NCBI RefSeq assembly: GCF_003589595.1
Contig: NW_020654051.1
Span: 9,384,930-9,448,929, forward strand
DNA length: 64,000 nt
Direction: 5' to 3'
Source: Hyposmocoma kahamanoa
Lineage: Eukaryota; Arthropoda; Insecta; Lepidoptera; Cosmopterigidae
Shown here piece after piece: positions 12,430-22,199 of this stretch (position 1 is the stretch's first letter; the number at the start of each line of letters is the position of its first letter). A program made the translations under genes and the position numbers. Below the pieces are notes generated by a model. It was not told where the DNA came from and did not search any database. It worked only from the letters and a program-made list of their open reading frames with translations.

Positions 12430-13249
12430 TTTATTCTATTCGCAGAATTTTTTTTTATAATCTATGAGATGTCAAGTTGACAGTGGTAGTTGTTTAGACT
12501 GCTCTTATTAAAAATAATTTAATTTAAATCTAAAAAAGACAGCATGCGATTTACTATACGAATACGAACATAATGTTAATGTCCCAAGTTGTTTGACAGA
12601 TCCAACAATGATGACATATTTATAAATCCATCAAATACTTCAAATGAAGAATATTGGGAATGAAATATACAGTGCCAGTAATTATATATATTAAAAAATG
12701 GAACTATACTCACATGTACAGTCGTCAACGCAATTCCGTTTATTATTAAAGCGAGCGTCGCACCAACCCGGTTCAGGCCCTCATTACGCGGAACGGTATG
12801 TGCTCTTACCGTATCGCACAATCTCGTGAAACTACTACATTCTTTTAACAGCTTTCCATTAATAGCAGTTTTGTACCTTGCTGAATCTAGATATAATAAA
12901 ATTAAACTAAATAAATTGCAAAATAATACTGAGTATTTAGTACATTTTTAGAAGTGACTCGATTCACCTATCGAACCCATGCCGATAGACACATACATTA
13001 TCAATATCATTTCGTGATTAGTACTTTTACCAAGAATCAGTTAACAGGACAACTTAAAATATTTTACTTTTTACACACTACCACACGAAATTAGCGTGAG
13101 AATTTTTAAGCGCACAATATGTAAATTCATTTTTAGCTTGTCCTTGGAAACATGTGTAAAGATCATAAGGATTATAAGGGCGTCAACTAGTTCATAATTA
13201 ATGACCTCATATACGATAGATAGTAAAATTCAATACTGGTATGTATATA
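12430..13249. other. Gene-free stretch
   Basis: No exon recognised. An 81-codon minus-strand open frame near 12,576-12,821 has no recognisable domain. The segment 'tctatgagatgtcaagttgacagtg' near 12,463 is repeated near 36,540 as 'tctatgagatgtcacttgacagtg', so both belong to some dispersed repeat. Confidence 0.4.
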
Positions 13250-13251
13250 TA

Positions 13252-14795
13252 CACACATCAAAAAAAGTTTGCGATCAATGGCATAAGCTCCTATAATTCT
13301 TTAAATTTAACTTTATCAAGAAAAAATCTATGTTGTATGCTTTCTTTAAATAGGAATACCCTGTTTGAAATTAAAATATAAAACTATTTTTTATTATTTA
13401 TTTTAAAAAATTGAGCCATTAATCATAATGTAATAGTGATAGAAATTTCATAGAAAGAAAAAGACTGTTTAATGAAACTTAAACAACAATTTATTATTAA
13501 AAGGTGTGAATTCAATATAAAATAACTCCTCCCCTGGCTCGAATACATGCGAAGATTCTCCTGGGCATGCTGAGGATCAAGTTATCCAGCATTTCCTGGG
13601 GTAACCTATCCCATTCTTCAATAGCGGCTTCCCTGAGCTCTGGAACTGTCTGGGGACGTGGCTCACGGCTCCATACTGCTCGTTTAAGAGCATCCCACGC
13701 GTGCTCTATTGGGTTTAAGTCGGGCGAGCCGGCAGGCCAGTCTAATCGTGTGATATCGTATTCTTGAAGAGCAGCATTGACTCGTTGAGCTCGATGTGCG
13801 GGCGCATTATCATCGACCAGTACAAATTGGTGCCCGTGGTTTACTCGGAACGGTCTGACGATATCATCAATAGCAACTGCTTTGTACATGTCTGCTGTCA
13901 TGAAGCCCCGATACGGGATCAAAGGCGTTCTAGCTCTAATCATAATGCCACCCCAAAAGGACACCGATTTTCCGCCTTGCTGAACTGTTCCAGTGGCAGT
14001 TCTTTGTCTTTCACGGTCGCCTGGTCTTCTCCAGACACGGACACGTCGGTTATCTGGATGAGTGCTGATTCGGGATTCGTCAACGAAGAGACAGTTTTGC
14101 CAAATGTTTTCGTCCTCACCTTCTTTATTTTGCCGAAGTCTAGCCCACTGCAATCTTCGTTGTTGACGTTGCCGGGAATTGAGCGGAGCTCGCCAAGACC
14201 TCCGTGCTCGTAATCCAGTCTGGTGCAAGCAATTGCGAACGGTCTGCGTGCTAACTTCAAGCCCAGAGGCGGCCCTGACTTCTGCTTTTATTTTAGTGGC
14301 GTTGATTGTTGGATCACGGGCTGCCAGCAATCTAATATAGCGCTTTTAGGCAGCTGTCAAAACAGTTGGGCGACCGCTGCGGGGTCGGTCAGCTAAATTC
14401 CCCATTCCGTGATACCTCTGCAACGTAGCCACGACACAGGATTGGGATATAGCAAGTCTGCGTGCTATTACTCTCGTGGTGTATCCTTCTTCCCTCAAAG
14501 TTACTATTCTAGCTCGTAAAACCTCTGATAATCCTCTTGGCATTTTTTCAATCACAACTTTCCGCGAAAAATATCTTGAATCGCTTATAATTGACTAAAT
14601 CAGATTTCTGAATGAGCGTAAGCTAGGACTGAAAGCCTTTTTATATGAAAAAACAATTGAACGGGGTCATTGTTTTATGTTCTAATTTATTTTTAAATAA
14701 AGAATCTAAAAAGAAGAAAAAATCATAATATAATCTACAGTAACAAAAAAGATTTCAGTTTTTTCGAAGTGATCGCAAACTTTTTTTGATGTGTG
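13252..14795 (-). mobile_element. Tc1-like DNA transposon with both ends
   Basis: A 1,544-bp element with inverted termini: the left end 'cacacatcaaaaaaagtttg' continues to 'cgatca', and the right end is its reverse complement for about 26 bp. A TA dinucleotide abuts each end (13,250-13,251 and 14,796-14,797), the expected Tc1/mariner target duplication. The transposase is on the minus strand. The near-perfect ends and the single coding lesion suggest a young copy compared with the other elements here. Confidence 0.93.
13512..14543 (-). pseudogene. Tc1-like transposase, one in-frame stop
   Basis: Codes for a DDE transposase that cuts and pastes Tc1-family elements at TA sites. From ATG at 14,543 (MPRGLSEVLRARI...) the N-terminus carries a helix-turn-helix paired-like domain (about residues 5-60, including 'TTRVIARRLAISQSCV'). 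A TAA at 14,346-14,348 replaces codon 66. The same frame then continues without further stops to 13,512. The catalytic triad is visible: 'CLFVDESRIS', 'VLVDDNAPAH' and 'SPDLNPIEHAWD', with the last D and the E 34 residues apart (D34E), the Tc1 spacing. Length, about 343 codons, is the family norm. Unless the stop is an assembly error or is read through, the protein is inactive. Confidence 0.93.
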
Positions 14796-14799
14796 TATA

Positions 14800-15130
14800 T
14801 GAACGACCTCCACAAATTTCTAAAAGTGATTAATCATCCTCTCTTTGGAAAATTTAACAAAAAGAAAGCACCGATCACGGTTTCATGTTATGAAAATAAT
14901 AGAACAAGTCTAATTTTAATTCAAGGCGAAGACCTTTCCCTCACAATATAAGTAATTTCGGTAGCCTTTGTGTCAAAGTACACTTGGGTAGAATTGTTCT
15001 TCAATGAATTCCTGTCAAACTTTTTCTTACTCGATCTGGAATGGAGTCCGGAATCCGGAATCATTATTTGATCCTTTGTATGGTATCTACATCTTAAGAA
15101 TCTAATTCTCAATTGAATATCAGCACCTCT
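14800..15130. other. Spacer, nothing recognised
   Basis: Between the Tc1 element and the perfect hairpin at 15,134. Short frames only. Confidence 0.4.
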
Positions 15131-15133
15131 TGA

Positions 15134-15205
15134 GTATTAATTACCCAACTTAGGCTACACTAAAGGAGGGTTCCTTTAGTGTAGCCTAAGTTGGGTAATT
15201 AGTAC
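15134..15205. repeat. Perfect long hairpin
   Basis: The left arm 15,138-15,167 and right arm 15,172-15,201 are exact 30-nt reverse complements separated by a 4-nt loop (GGGT). The pairing continues outward through one G-U and three further Watson-Crick pairs to 15,134/15,205. The stem includes 'acttaggctacactaaagga'. Perfect arms imply recent formation. It may be a very small snap-back MITE, a local inverted duplication, or a source of small RNA. Confidence 0.9.
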
Positions 15206-16139
15206 TATAATGATGATATAATGATTTAAGAATCGTATGTATGTACCGATGTGTTCATTTGTTCTCTCACTGAAACTAAACTTGTTTAACCATTTCAATT
15301 TATAGTACCTTCGGATTTATCTCGCATAAGTTTCCTCTATGGTTCTTGGCATAGACCGCCACGATGACTTGGTTGGTTAGGGTTCCTAACCAACACGCCT
15401 TCGAAAAGTAATGTGATCCTTACCCGACATGCACGGTTCATCATAATGACGATTTCCTTTAGCTCTAAAGGCAAAAAGTAAACTAACTTTAATTTTAAAA
15501 AGAGTCAATTCCACTAAGCTAACATACTATACCATTTCAGTCAAAATGTCATTATTTCACATTTTGTTTAAAAGAACTGTGTGCGTGAATGTAGTTCCGG
15601 AGAACAAGAAAGTAAGATTATTAAGAACCATTTCTTCAAGTAACGAATTTATTTCAGTCATTGATTAAATTAAAATAAAATTTATAGTTCCGATCTCGTA
15701 TTCAACTTTTTATGAGTACATTTTCAATTATGTTTGAAAATAATGAGTTTTAGTTGTTTAGTATAATTTTAAGGAATTAAGTCAACGTAAATCCTTAACA
15801 CAATACAACAATAACACGATAATACTATTTATTCAAAACAAAACATACCATAGTAATGTTGTAATGTTTATGGTATACAAACACAATATCGTTAACATAC
15901 AACTAACTTACTAGTGTACTAAATGCGTGTATTAAATAGAACGGTTTAATTTAATCTATCGGAAGGGACTTCTACAGTTATTATACATATATAAGTTCGT
16001 GAAAAGGCAAATGTTCTTCCAAGTATCGTTTGAGCCTATTTAGGAAAAGCACTGGGAATGAACAAGGATATTTAAAGGCAGAAATTACTGTACTGAAGTA
16101 TAGTAGTGCTGAAAAATTTACAGGAATTAATATTATAAT
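15206..16139. other. Gene-free stretch
   Basis: No exon or recognisable mobile element. Confidence 0.4.
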
Positions 16140-16342
16140 AATAACGCACACACTCGACATAACCCCGCATTAGGGAAACCCTGTGTCGCAGATGTCATGA
16201 ACCCACATAGACAACCACAAATTACACCCAAACTCGCGAGAGAAACAAATGTAGGCCATACAAATATTTCTCCCGGCCCGGGAGTCGAACCTGGGACCTC
16301 TGCGTGGCATTCCGACATGGTAACCTTTCGGCCACCGAGGCA
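16140..16342 (-). repeat. tRNA-derived SINE family A, copy 3 (reversed)
   Basis: Reverse complement of the 8,308-8,513 repeat. Its head at 16,342 reads 'tgcctcggtggccgaaaggttaccatg', and the B-box-like 'ggttcgactcccgggccggg' lies near 16,270-16,290. The body ends at about 16,140 in 'gtgtgcgttatt'. The anticodon arm is not that of a normal tRNA. Confidence 0.85.
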
Positions 16343-16344
16343 GT

Positions 16345-17475
16345 TTATTATATTGTGTAACAGAGTTTTATTTTACGCAAAATACTGTCAGCGCATTTCT
16401 TATTTATATTACGTTCACTGAACAAAAGCTACCAATTCTTGAGTTTCCTGTCGTATGTGGAAATAATTTAAAAAAAGAATTTTTTGGCAGGAGTTGTTGT
16501 TACTTTATTTACGTTTACGTTTCTGAACACACTTTCGCATCCAATACGTAACATATTATTTTGTGAATTTGGTTTTATAAAACTTACTATACTACTTATA
16601 CTACACACACATTTAACGAAACACTAGTAAAATCCCCAAAATAATGCAGTTTTTTCAAAAGTCTGGCTGGTTATTTTACTTTTTTATTCTGTCAAATGTA
16701 ATTTTTTTTGCTCATTTGTGTTTTGTTCCAGTAGTTTGAGATTAATTCTGCATTCTTGTACATTTTTTAGAAATTTAATTGAATTTCTTAAAATTCAATA
16801 AAGTTTATTTAATCAATGTATGTGTAACAATCACGAAAACCTAAGAACACGACAATGTTAAACTAATATTTTAATTTTCAGCTGTATCTGCTTTGACACA
16901 AAATCTAAAACGATGCAATTTTTAATTTCAATTAAAATTTGTGTATAATTTATGCCCTGTCACTGACTCTTGAACGTAATATACTATATAGTATTTCGTT
17001 TCAGATTCAAGTTCAATGTCTAATTCTCTATGATCCATCGCTTATCACAAGGAATAAATCAAATATTCTGAAAAACGTGAATTATTTAACAAAATGTATC
17101 ATATTGCATAGTGAAGATGTAGTAAAGAAAGCAGTAAAAGTTTATACCGGTGCTACCGCCTTGATTAATGCATTTTATTATTCCTCGGACATTTGTACAG
17201 GCAAATAGGTTTGACTTGCGAAAGCGATTTTCCCTCAATAAACGGCGAAAAGCTCTAGGATTTGCGTAGCTTTCTATAAAGGATTTGTTGATAATATAAG
17301 TTTCTCTCACGTCGTCACTGTACAAAATATCTACATAGATATAGGATACTGGAAAGAAAGCATATCGGTCTTTTTTCTTTTTTTTACATGATAAAATCGT
17401 AATGGATGTCATAGGTCTGGATGTACGGATTAAAACCTCGTCTCAGTAAATTACTCTCGTAGATTATTATAACTT
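16345..17475. other. Gene-free stretch
   Basis: Open frames of 89-108 codons overlap on both strands at 16,939-17,412 but have no recognisable domain or splice context. They look like chance frames in AT-rich DNA. Confidence 0.4.
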
Positions 17476-17477
17476 TT

Positions 17478-17575
17478 AGTCTCCGTAGAGCTCCTTGTAA
17501 AAAAACTCGTCCTGTTCAAATTTTTCCCATACGAGCACGGTTGATTTTGGTTGGGTCGTGCGGCAGGGACACTGA
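17478..17575 (-). repeat. Fragment of repeat family D
   Basis: 'ccgtagagctccttgtaaaaaaactcgtcc' matches the 3' end of family D reversed. Only about 100 bp is left. Confidence 0.45.
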
Positions 17576-17839
17576 GTTTGTTTCAGAATTTATTTTTTAC
17601 AAACGAAATTAAAGCTATTTGTAAAGTGTACATCGTATAATATAACTATACTTGTTACGTTTATATTTGATGATATAAAAAAAATCTTTGGTATATATAA
17701 AGTACCGAACTATTGAATACAGCGGTTTTCTTGTAAAATTTCGAAGTAAGTTTGTGTCTTTTTCTATCGTGAACATTTTTAGGAATCGTGTTTTCACGCC
17801 GTAATAATCAGTGTAAATCCTCATTTTTATTATATAAAG

Positions 17840-18280
17840 GGTTTTTCGACAAGAACTTCGTTTTTTAAATTAAAATAAAACAATAAATTTAGATGACAAT
17901 GATTCAGATTTTTATTGTGTTAAAAAAAAGTAAGATTTGACCATTTGGTAATTATGAATGAAAAATGATATCTGATAAATGTCCACCACGACCACAGTTA
18001 TAGACACAGACCACATAAATACTAGTAGTTATAGATGTCGATACTTTCATCAAAGTTTCTAATCACTTTTTGACAAAATGGTGGGTGTATATCGTTAAAC
18101 ACTTCACGAATTTTGAGTTTTATTCGATTGGCTCCGTTTTTAACATAACCCCATAAAAAATAATCCAGCGGTGTTAAATCACATGATCGAGCTGGCCACT
18201 TAATGGCTGAATTTCGTTTGGACGGACATTTATCCTCCTCCCTTAGATCTCTGTTGGCCCCGTCACGTGGTGTCATAAAA
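17840..18280 (-). pseudogene. Mariner/DDE transposase remnant with micro-insertion
   Basis: The minus-strand frame from about 18,276 reads the C-terminal catalytic part of a mariner-type DDE transposase, including 'WPARSCDLTPLDYFLWGYVK'. It then runs through 'FDESIDIYNY' into a stop. Beyond the stop, another frame continues with 'RGGHLSDIIFH', the usual end of this transposase group. The break coincides with a 23-bp insertion flanked by 8-bp direct repeats (17,996-18,034). Removing the 31 bp (insert plus one repeat copy) joins the frames as IYN-CGRGGHL. The N-terminal half is missing, so the copy is dead. The probable element end lies near 17,834-17,860 ('gggtttttcgacaagaactt'). Confidence 0.75.
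17996..18034. mobile_element. 23-bp micro-insertion with 8-bp target duplication
   Basis: The 23-bp sequence at 18,004-18,026 ('cacagaccacataaatacta' with one more base in front and 'gt' behind) lies between two identical octamers AGTTATAG (17,996-18,003 and 18,027-18,034). The surrounding transposase reading frame is continuous once insert and one octamer are disregarded, which independently shows that this is an insertion. The same core occurs at 61,894-61,915 with a different flanking octamer. Confidence 0.85.
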
Positions 18281-18645
18281 AAAATACTCTCTACAGATTC
18301 AAATCAGGTTCGTACCATTTATTATTTTATTTCTTTTTTGTAGTTATAAATTATATTATAGTATTCCATTTCGCAATTTTTTCTATAATATCAGTATGTC
18401 AGTCTTTACACCTTCTTGTACTTGTTGTGAATTACGTTTATCTTACCTATTATTTGGCGCTCTTTATCTGTATATCCGACGACATCTTATGTTGTACTAT
18501 CATACAATGCGTCATTGTGACGTCATCGCCTGGTTATTACGGCTACTGTATTAATTATAAATAGAGTATGCCTACAGTATCCAACGCGAGAACTGCTCAT
18601 TGACCCAGTTACAATATGCAATTAAAAATACTATAGCAATAATCT
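18281..18645. other. Spacer, nothing recognised
   Basis: AT-rich, no exon or named element. Confidence 0.4.
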
Positions 18646-18649
18646 CAGT

Positions 18650-19160
18650 ACAGAGTACTAAAAACCGTATTTGTGGAATTACATCTATTTGCCAGGTTTT
18701 ATTGAAATCGGTTACCGGAAAGCGAGCGAAACCGGATTCATCCCCTAGTTTCCACTCTTAGAGGTGGAATATTTTCTTCAAATTTAAATAGTACCACTAC
18801 TGAGGCAATCTCTTTCCAACAAAAAAAGAATCGTTGAAATCGGTTCACGAATTATCACAAGTTATCTCGTAACAAAGCCGTGGTAGCCTAATGGTTTGAC
18901 CTACTGCCTCTCAAGCAGAGGGTCGTGAGTTCGAATCCGGGCTCGCACCTCTGAATTTCTCGGAATTTATGTGCGAAATTTAATTTAAAATTTATCATGA
19001 GCTTTTCGATGAAGGAAAACATCGTGATGAAACCTTCGGTGGGCCGTATAAAAGGGTTGATGATGATGATGATGATGATGATCTCGTAACATACATACAA
19101 AAAAACATGCAGCCCAATTGAGAACATCCTCCACTTGTTTTTGAAGTCGGTTAAAAATAA
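18650..19160 (-). repeat. Dispersed repeat family E, copy 3, split by a SINE
   Basis: Minus-strand copy of the family at 36.6 kb. The two halves (about 18,650-18,873 and 19,081-19,160) are separated by a SINE. The 10-mer ATCTCGTAAC on both sides of the SINE is the duplicated target. The outer end reads 'aaccgacttcaaaaacaagt' on the minus strand near 19,155. Confidence 0.75.
18874..19080 (+). repeat. tRNA-derived SINE family B with 10-bp target duplication
   Basis: The head 'gccgtggtagcctaatggtt' has an A-box-like region and 'gagttcgaatccgggctcgc' supplies a B box. The body ends in 'gaaggaaaacatcgtgatgaaacc' and a (GAT)n tail at 19,056-19,080, the type of 3' end usually mobilised by RTE-clade LINEs. 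ATCTCGTAAC occurs at 18,864-18,873 and again at 19,081-19,090, marking target-primed insertion into family E. Confidence 0.9.
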
Positions 19161-19481
19161 AACACCCATTAAAGTACTATTGCACCATTGAAACACAAGG
19201 TAAATACTAGCAATAAAGTAAATGTCGTAACATTTTAAGATTATTGATTTTTATATTCACTTAGGTCCACAAAGTCACAATGTAAATAAATAACTTTCGT
19301 CTTTGTTGCTTGTGTATAATACCGTGCCGAACTCTTAACGAGTAATAAGTCCCCGATTCTACGAATACATAATCAGCAAATCTAAAAAGTTACATTAGTA
19401 TTACAAACAACGAAATGTTCATACTAAACTAAAATGTCTTTTATTAGATAATGAATTTTATCGTACAGGGGAATTTCGAAA

Positions 19482-19690
19482 GAAATTGTAATTATTTAGG
19501 AAATATAATTATTTTCTCCGGATTTAAATCGCTTTGTTTTTTCAAACAAACCAACGTTTCGGGCCCTATATAGGTCCCATGGTCACGGAACGGTTGACGG
19601 AATCAACCATATAATAATAAGTCAAGTATAAAATATACGCGATTTAAATCCGGAGAAAATAGTTTCATTTCCTATGTGAAACAATCGCGT
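19482..19690. repeat. Inverted-ended repeat, 'fold' family F copy 1
   Basis: 'ttttctccggatttaaatcgc' at 19,511 pairs with 'gcgatttaaatccggagaaaa' at 19,640, giving inverted ends around 'aaaccaacgtttcgggcc...ggtcccatggtcac'. Related single-sided copies lie at 23,050-23,170 (reversed) and 36,100-36,190. It is probably a MITE. Confidence 0.65.
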
Positions 19691-19699
19691 AAACCTTAA

Positions 19700-20385
19700 A
19701 GCTCGATATGTATTTTTTTGTTTGACGTCGCTGTATTTTGATAATATTTTATGCTTATTTATATTTTTTAATTATAGTACTTTATTTTATATTCATGATT
19801 ATTATTTATGTTAGTGACGATCATATTAGGCCTTGACATTGTACATACAGCAAAAATGTCTGGGGATCAAGCACGTTTTTTGCCAATTACTGAAAAATCA
19901 GGTTATTCAAAATAAATAAATAACGCATTCAAATTTAGCGCTATACATTGTATATGATCTTAGAGTATCTAGAAAATACGTTTTCCATACAAAATTGAGG
20001 GCATTCTTACTTCCTTCCTTCAATGTTCATTAGGATGTAATTTTATTTATTATATGCTAATGAACATTGGGCGTTTAGCGCTTTTCTCATCTAGTTTGCT
20101 AGGTTTTAAGAGGATAATATGAAATAAATTATTCGATTCTATTTTAATAACTTATTTCGTTTTACACTAGTGACGTAAAGACTCATGGATCATGACATGC
20201 CTTGCCTTTATACCTCCTATATACAATTATATTGCTCAGAAACTTGATAGGTCAATGCTCAAACAATTATATTTTAGCCACTGTACTTTATAAGCAGGGC
20301 CCGGATTAATAAGCAATTACATATGTATTTTAGATATTTCAGATTATATAAATATCTATATGCTGTGTATCTACCGCCACTGTAA
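19700..20385. other. Gene-free stretch
   Basis: No exon or named element recognised. Overlapping short frames only. Confidence 0.4.
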
Positions 20386-20389
20386 ATCA

Positions 20390-20770
20390 CCAGAATTCTA
20401 TACGTAATACAGTACTTGAAGGAGTACAGTCTAGGAGTAATAATTGACCCCAAGCTCAACTTTCATAATTACATCACGACTTTCTGCAAAGCAGCTATTA
20501 AAGTCTTGGTTTTATTATGCGAACATCCTCACAGTTTCGTGATATTAGGGGTGCCATTATGCTCTAAAATACTTTTGTAAGATTTGCAATACTGCGCAAC
20601 AAGTTAGGATCCCGATGAGGATAAATACTGTCTCCTGATTGAAAGAACTCAACGAAAATTCGCTCGATACTTGTACAAAAGAATGTTTGGTTAATACTGC
20701 TCTTTCCTTTCTTATTTGTGTACGGAATGGTTTGTCTTGGCCTTGGAGGTAAGACGTAAAGTTCGAACCA
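20390..20770 (+). pseudogene. LINE reverse transcriptase thumb/C-terminal remnant
   Basis: Across frames the plus strand reads 'SLGVIIDPKLNFHNYITT', then 'CKAAIKVLGFIM', 'RSILQYCA' and 'ERTQRKFARYLYKRMFG'. These follow the catalytic core in Jockey- and CR1-like LINE proteins ('LGV..D.KL.F..HI', 'R..LEY...VW.P', 'IERIQ..FLR'). Multiple frameshifts and the absence of the catalytic motifs mark a dead fragment. A GC-richer segment follows at 20,780-20,990 ('ggcgttgcgtcatcg'), with no named match. Confidence 0.7.
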
Positions 20771-21114
20771 TACTCCATTAGGGATATGCCACACGGGCGT
20801 TGCGTCATCGCTAGTGTAGCACTCATTCCGTTGAAATCAACACAGTTGCGACGACGCAACGCCGAAGTGAACGCTAAACGTCGATCTGATTGTGCCAAAC
20901 AAGTATGTCTGCACGCACCGACACCGACATCAGCTGTTTGTGCTCCCCGTACGACACACTTGCCATGCTGACAACACACTCACGAAACGTGGTTTCACGT
21001 TACTAAATTGTCTAGTCGCTGAGGTCCAGGATGCTGACATCTTTCATGACAGCATTAGCTAAGTAATTTGTAAAGCAAACCTAGCGTACGAAAAATGTAT
21101 GTTTTTTTATAACA

Positions 21115-21312
21115 TTAAGTAACGATACGAACAAGTCGTGCGCCTCATGGTAATGTCCATAACAGATGCAGTGCCACTCAGAGCTTTAAATCGCAAAGAT
21201 TTGAAGGCACTGCAACGGCGCTTCAAAACGGGAAGACAGTAATGCTGACATTACTGCTTGGCGGCAAAAATAGGTGCAGTACAACCCTGGACGAACTCGT
21301 TCACAAGGACCT
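21115..21312 (+). repeat. Dispersed repeat family D, copy 4 (internally deleted)
   Basis: Starts 'taacgatacgaacaagtcgtgcgcc', keeps the central 'gtgccactcagagctttaaatcgcaaagat', then jumps to 'cttcaaaacgggaagacagtaatgctgac'. It is about 70 bp shorter in the middle than the 24.5-kb copy. Confidence 0.7.
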
Positions 21313-21439
21313 CTACTGCTACCATAGATATAGGAAAAAAGTATATCTATGACTGCTACTAATGTAATATAAGTAATCAGCATGTAAGCATTTAAGTAGT
21401 ATGTTTACATTGCATTTCCATAAATAAATAAACTTTTTA

Positions 21440-21745
21440 AAAGTTTTTACAAGAATTTTATTGAATGTCACGATGTTTCACCGTGTTATTAAATTATTTT
21501 TGTGAAATGTCCACCAATTTGTTATAATTATTAATACAAAGATCGAACGCTAAGCAAAAATTCCTTCGATCCCGCTGGATTCGGACTACCGTCAACCAGC
21601 AAATCATACTAGACGCTTTGCCAACTAGCCACGGAATCAACCAACGGACCTTACGAATTTTTCTATGTGCTTGTTGCAGATCTTTGTTTATGGTTTTTAA
21701 CGAGTTTTTTGCCGGTGCGCCATCTGTGACAAATCCATTCTTCAC
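21440..21745 (-). repeat. tRNA-derived SINE family C, copy 2
   Basis: Reads from about 21,745 leftward: 'ggatttgtcacagatggcgc', 'aaccataaacaaagatctgc', 'taaggtccgttggttgattc', 'atccagcgggatcgaaggaa', then an AT-rich tail. The 40.7-kb plus-strand copy has all these blocks in the same order. An 83-codon minus frame here is a by-product. Confidence 0.75.
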
Positions 21746-21989
21746 TCAGCGAAAATAAAATTATTATGCGTTTCTTATCTCAACCTGTTGGCTGGTTTTA
21801 ACAACATTTAAAAACCGAAATCAAGTAATGTAGTATGGTGTGTATCTATGTAGTGTGTGTTGTGATAAGAGCCTATTTCGCCTGTTTCTATCTACATGTT
21901 ACAATCGGACAATTGGACATATATATAAAATTTAAAAAAGAATTTTAAATTACAGCTTTTTGTAAGGGAATGTAAGGATTTTCATATTT

Positions 21990-22195
21990 TTTTTATGATA
22001 TCAAGTACGAACAAGTCGTGCGCCTGGTTCTAAGCGACTAGACGAAAGATCTGAGTGGCTCTGCTATTGCGCCCGTCACCCTGAGACATAGAGTGACAAG
22101 TCCCATGTACCTGTAATTACACCAGCACCCTTACCCTTCAAAACAGGAACGCAGTAATACTCGCATTACTGCTTGGCGGCAGAAATAGGTACTAC
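21990..22195 (+). repeat. Dispersed repeat family D, copy 5 (deleted)
   Basis: 'gatatcaagtacgaacaagtcgtgcgcc' begins the copy. The centre is shortened and the 'gcccgtcaccctgagacatag' and 'agcacccttacccttcaaaac' blocks follow. Confidence 0.7.
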
Positions 22196-22199
22196 TACT

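Noticed and set aside
13764..14213. 149-codon plus-strand frame
   Set aside because: It is antisense to the Tc1 transposase catalytic domain, whose motifs are clear on the minus strand.
18874..18950. tRNA gene ('ggtagcctaatgg...gttcgaatccggg')
   Set aside because: Followed by a SINE body and (GAT)n tail and flanked by a target duplication.
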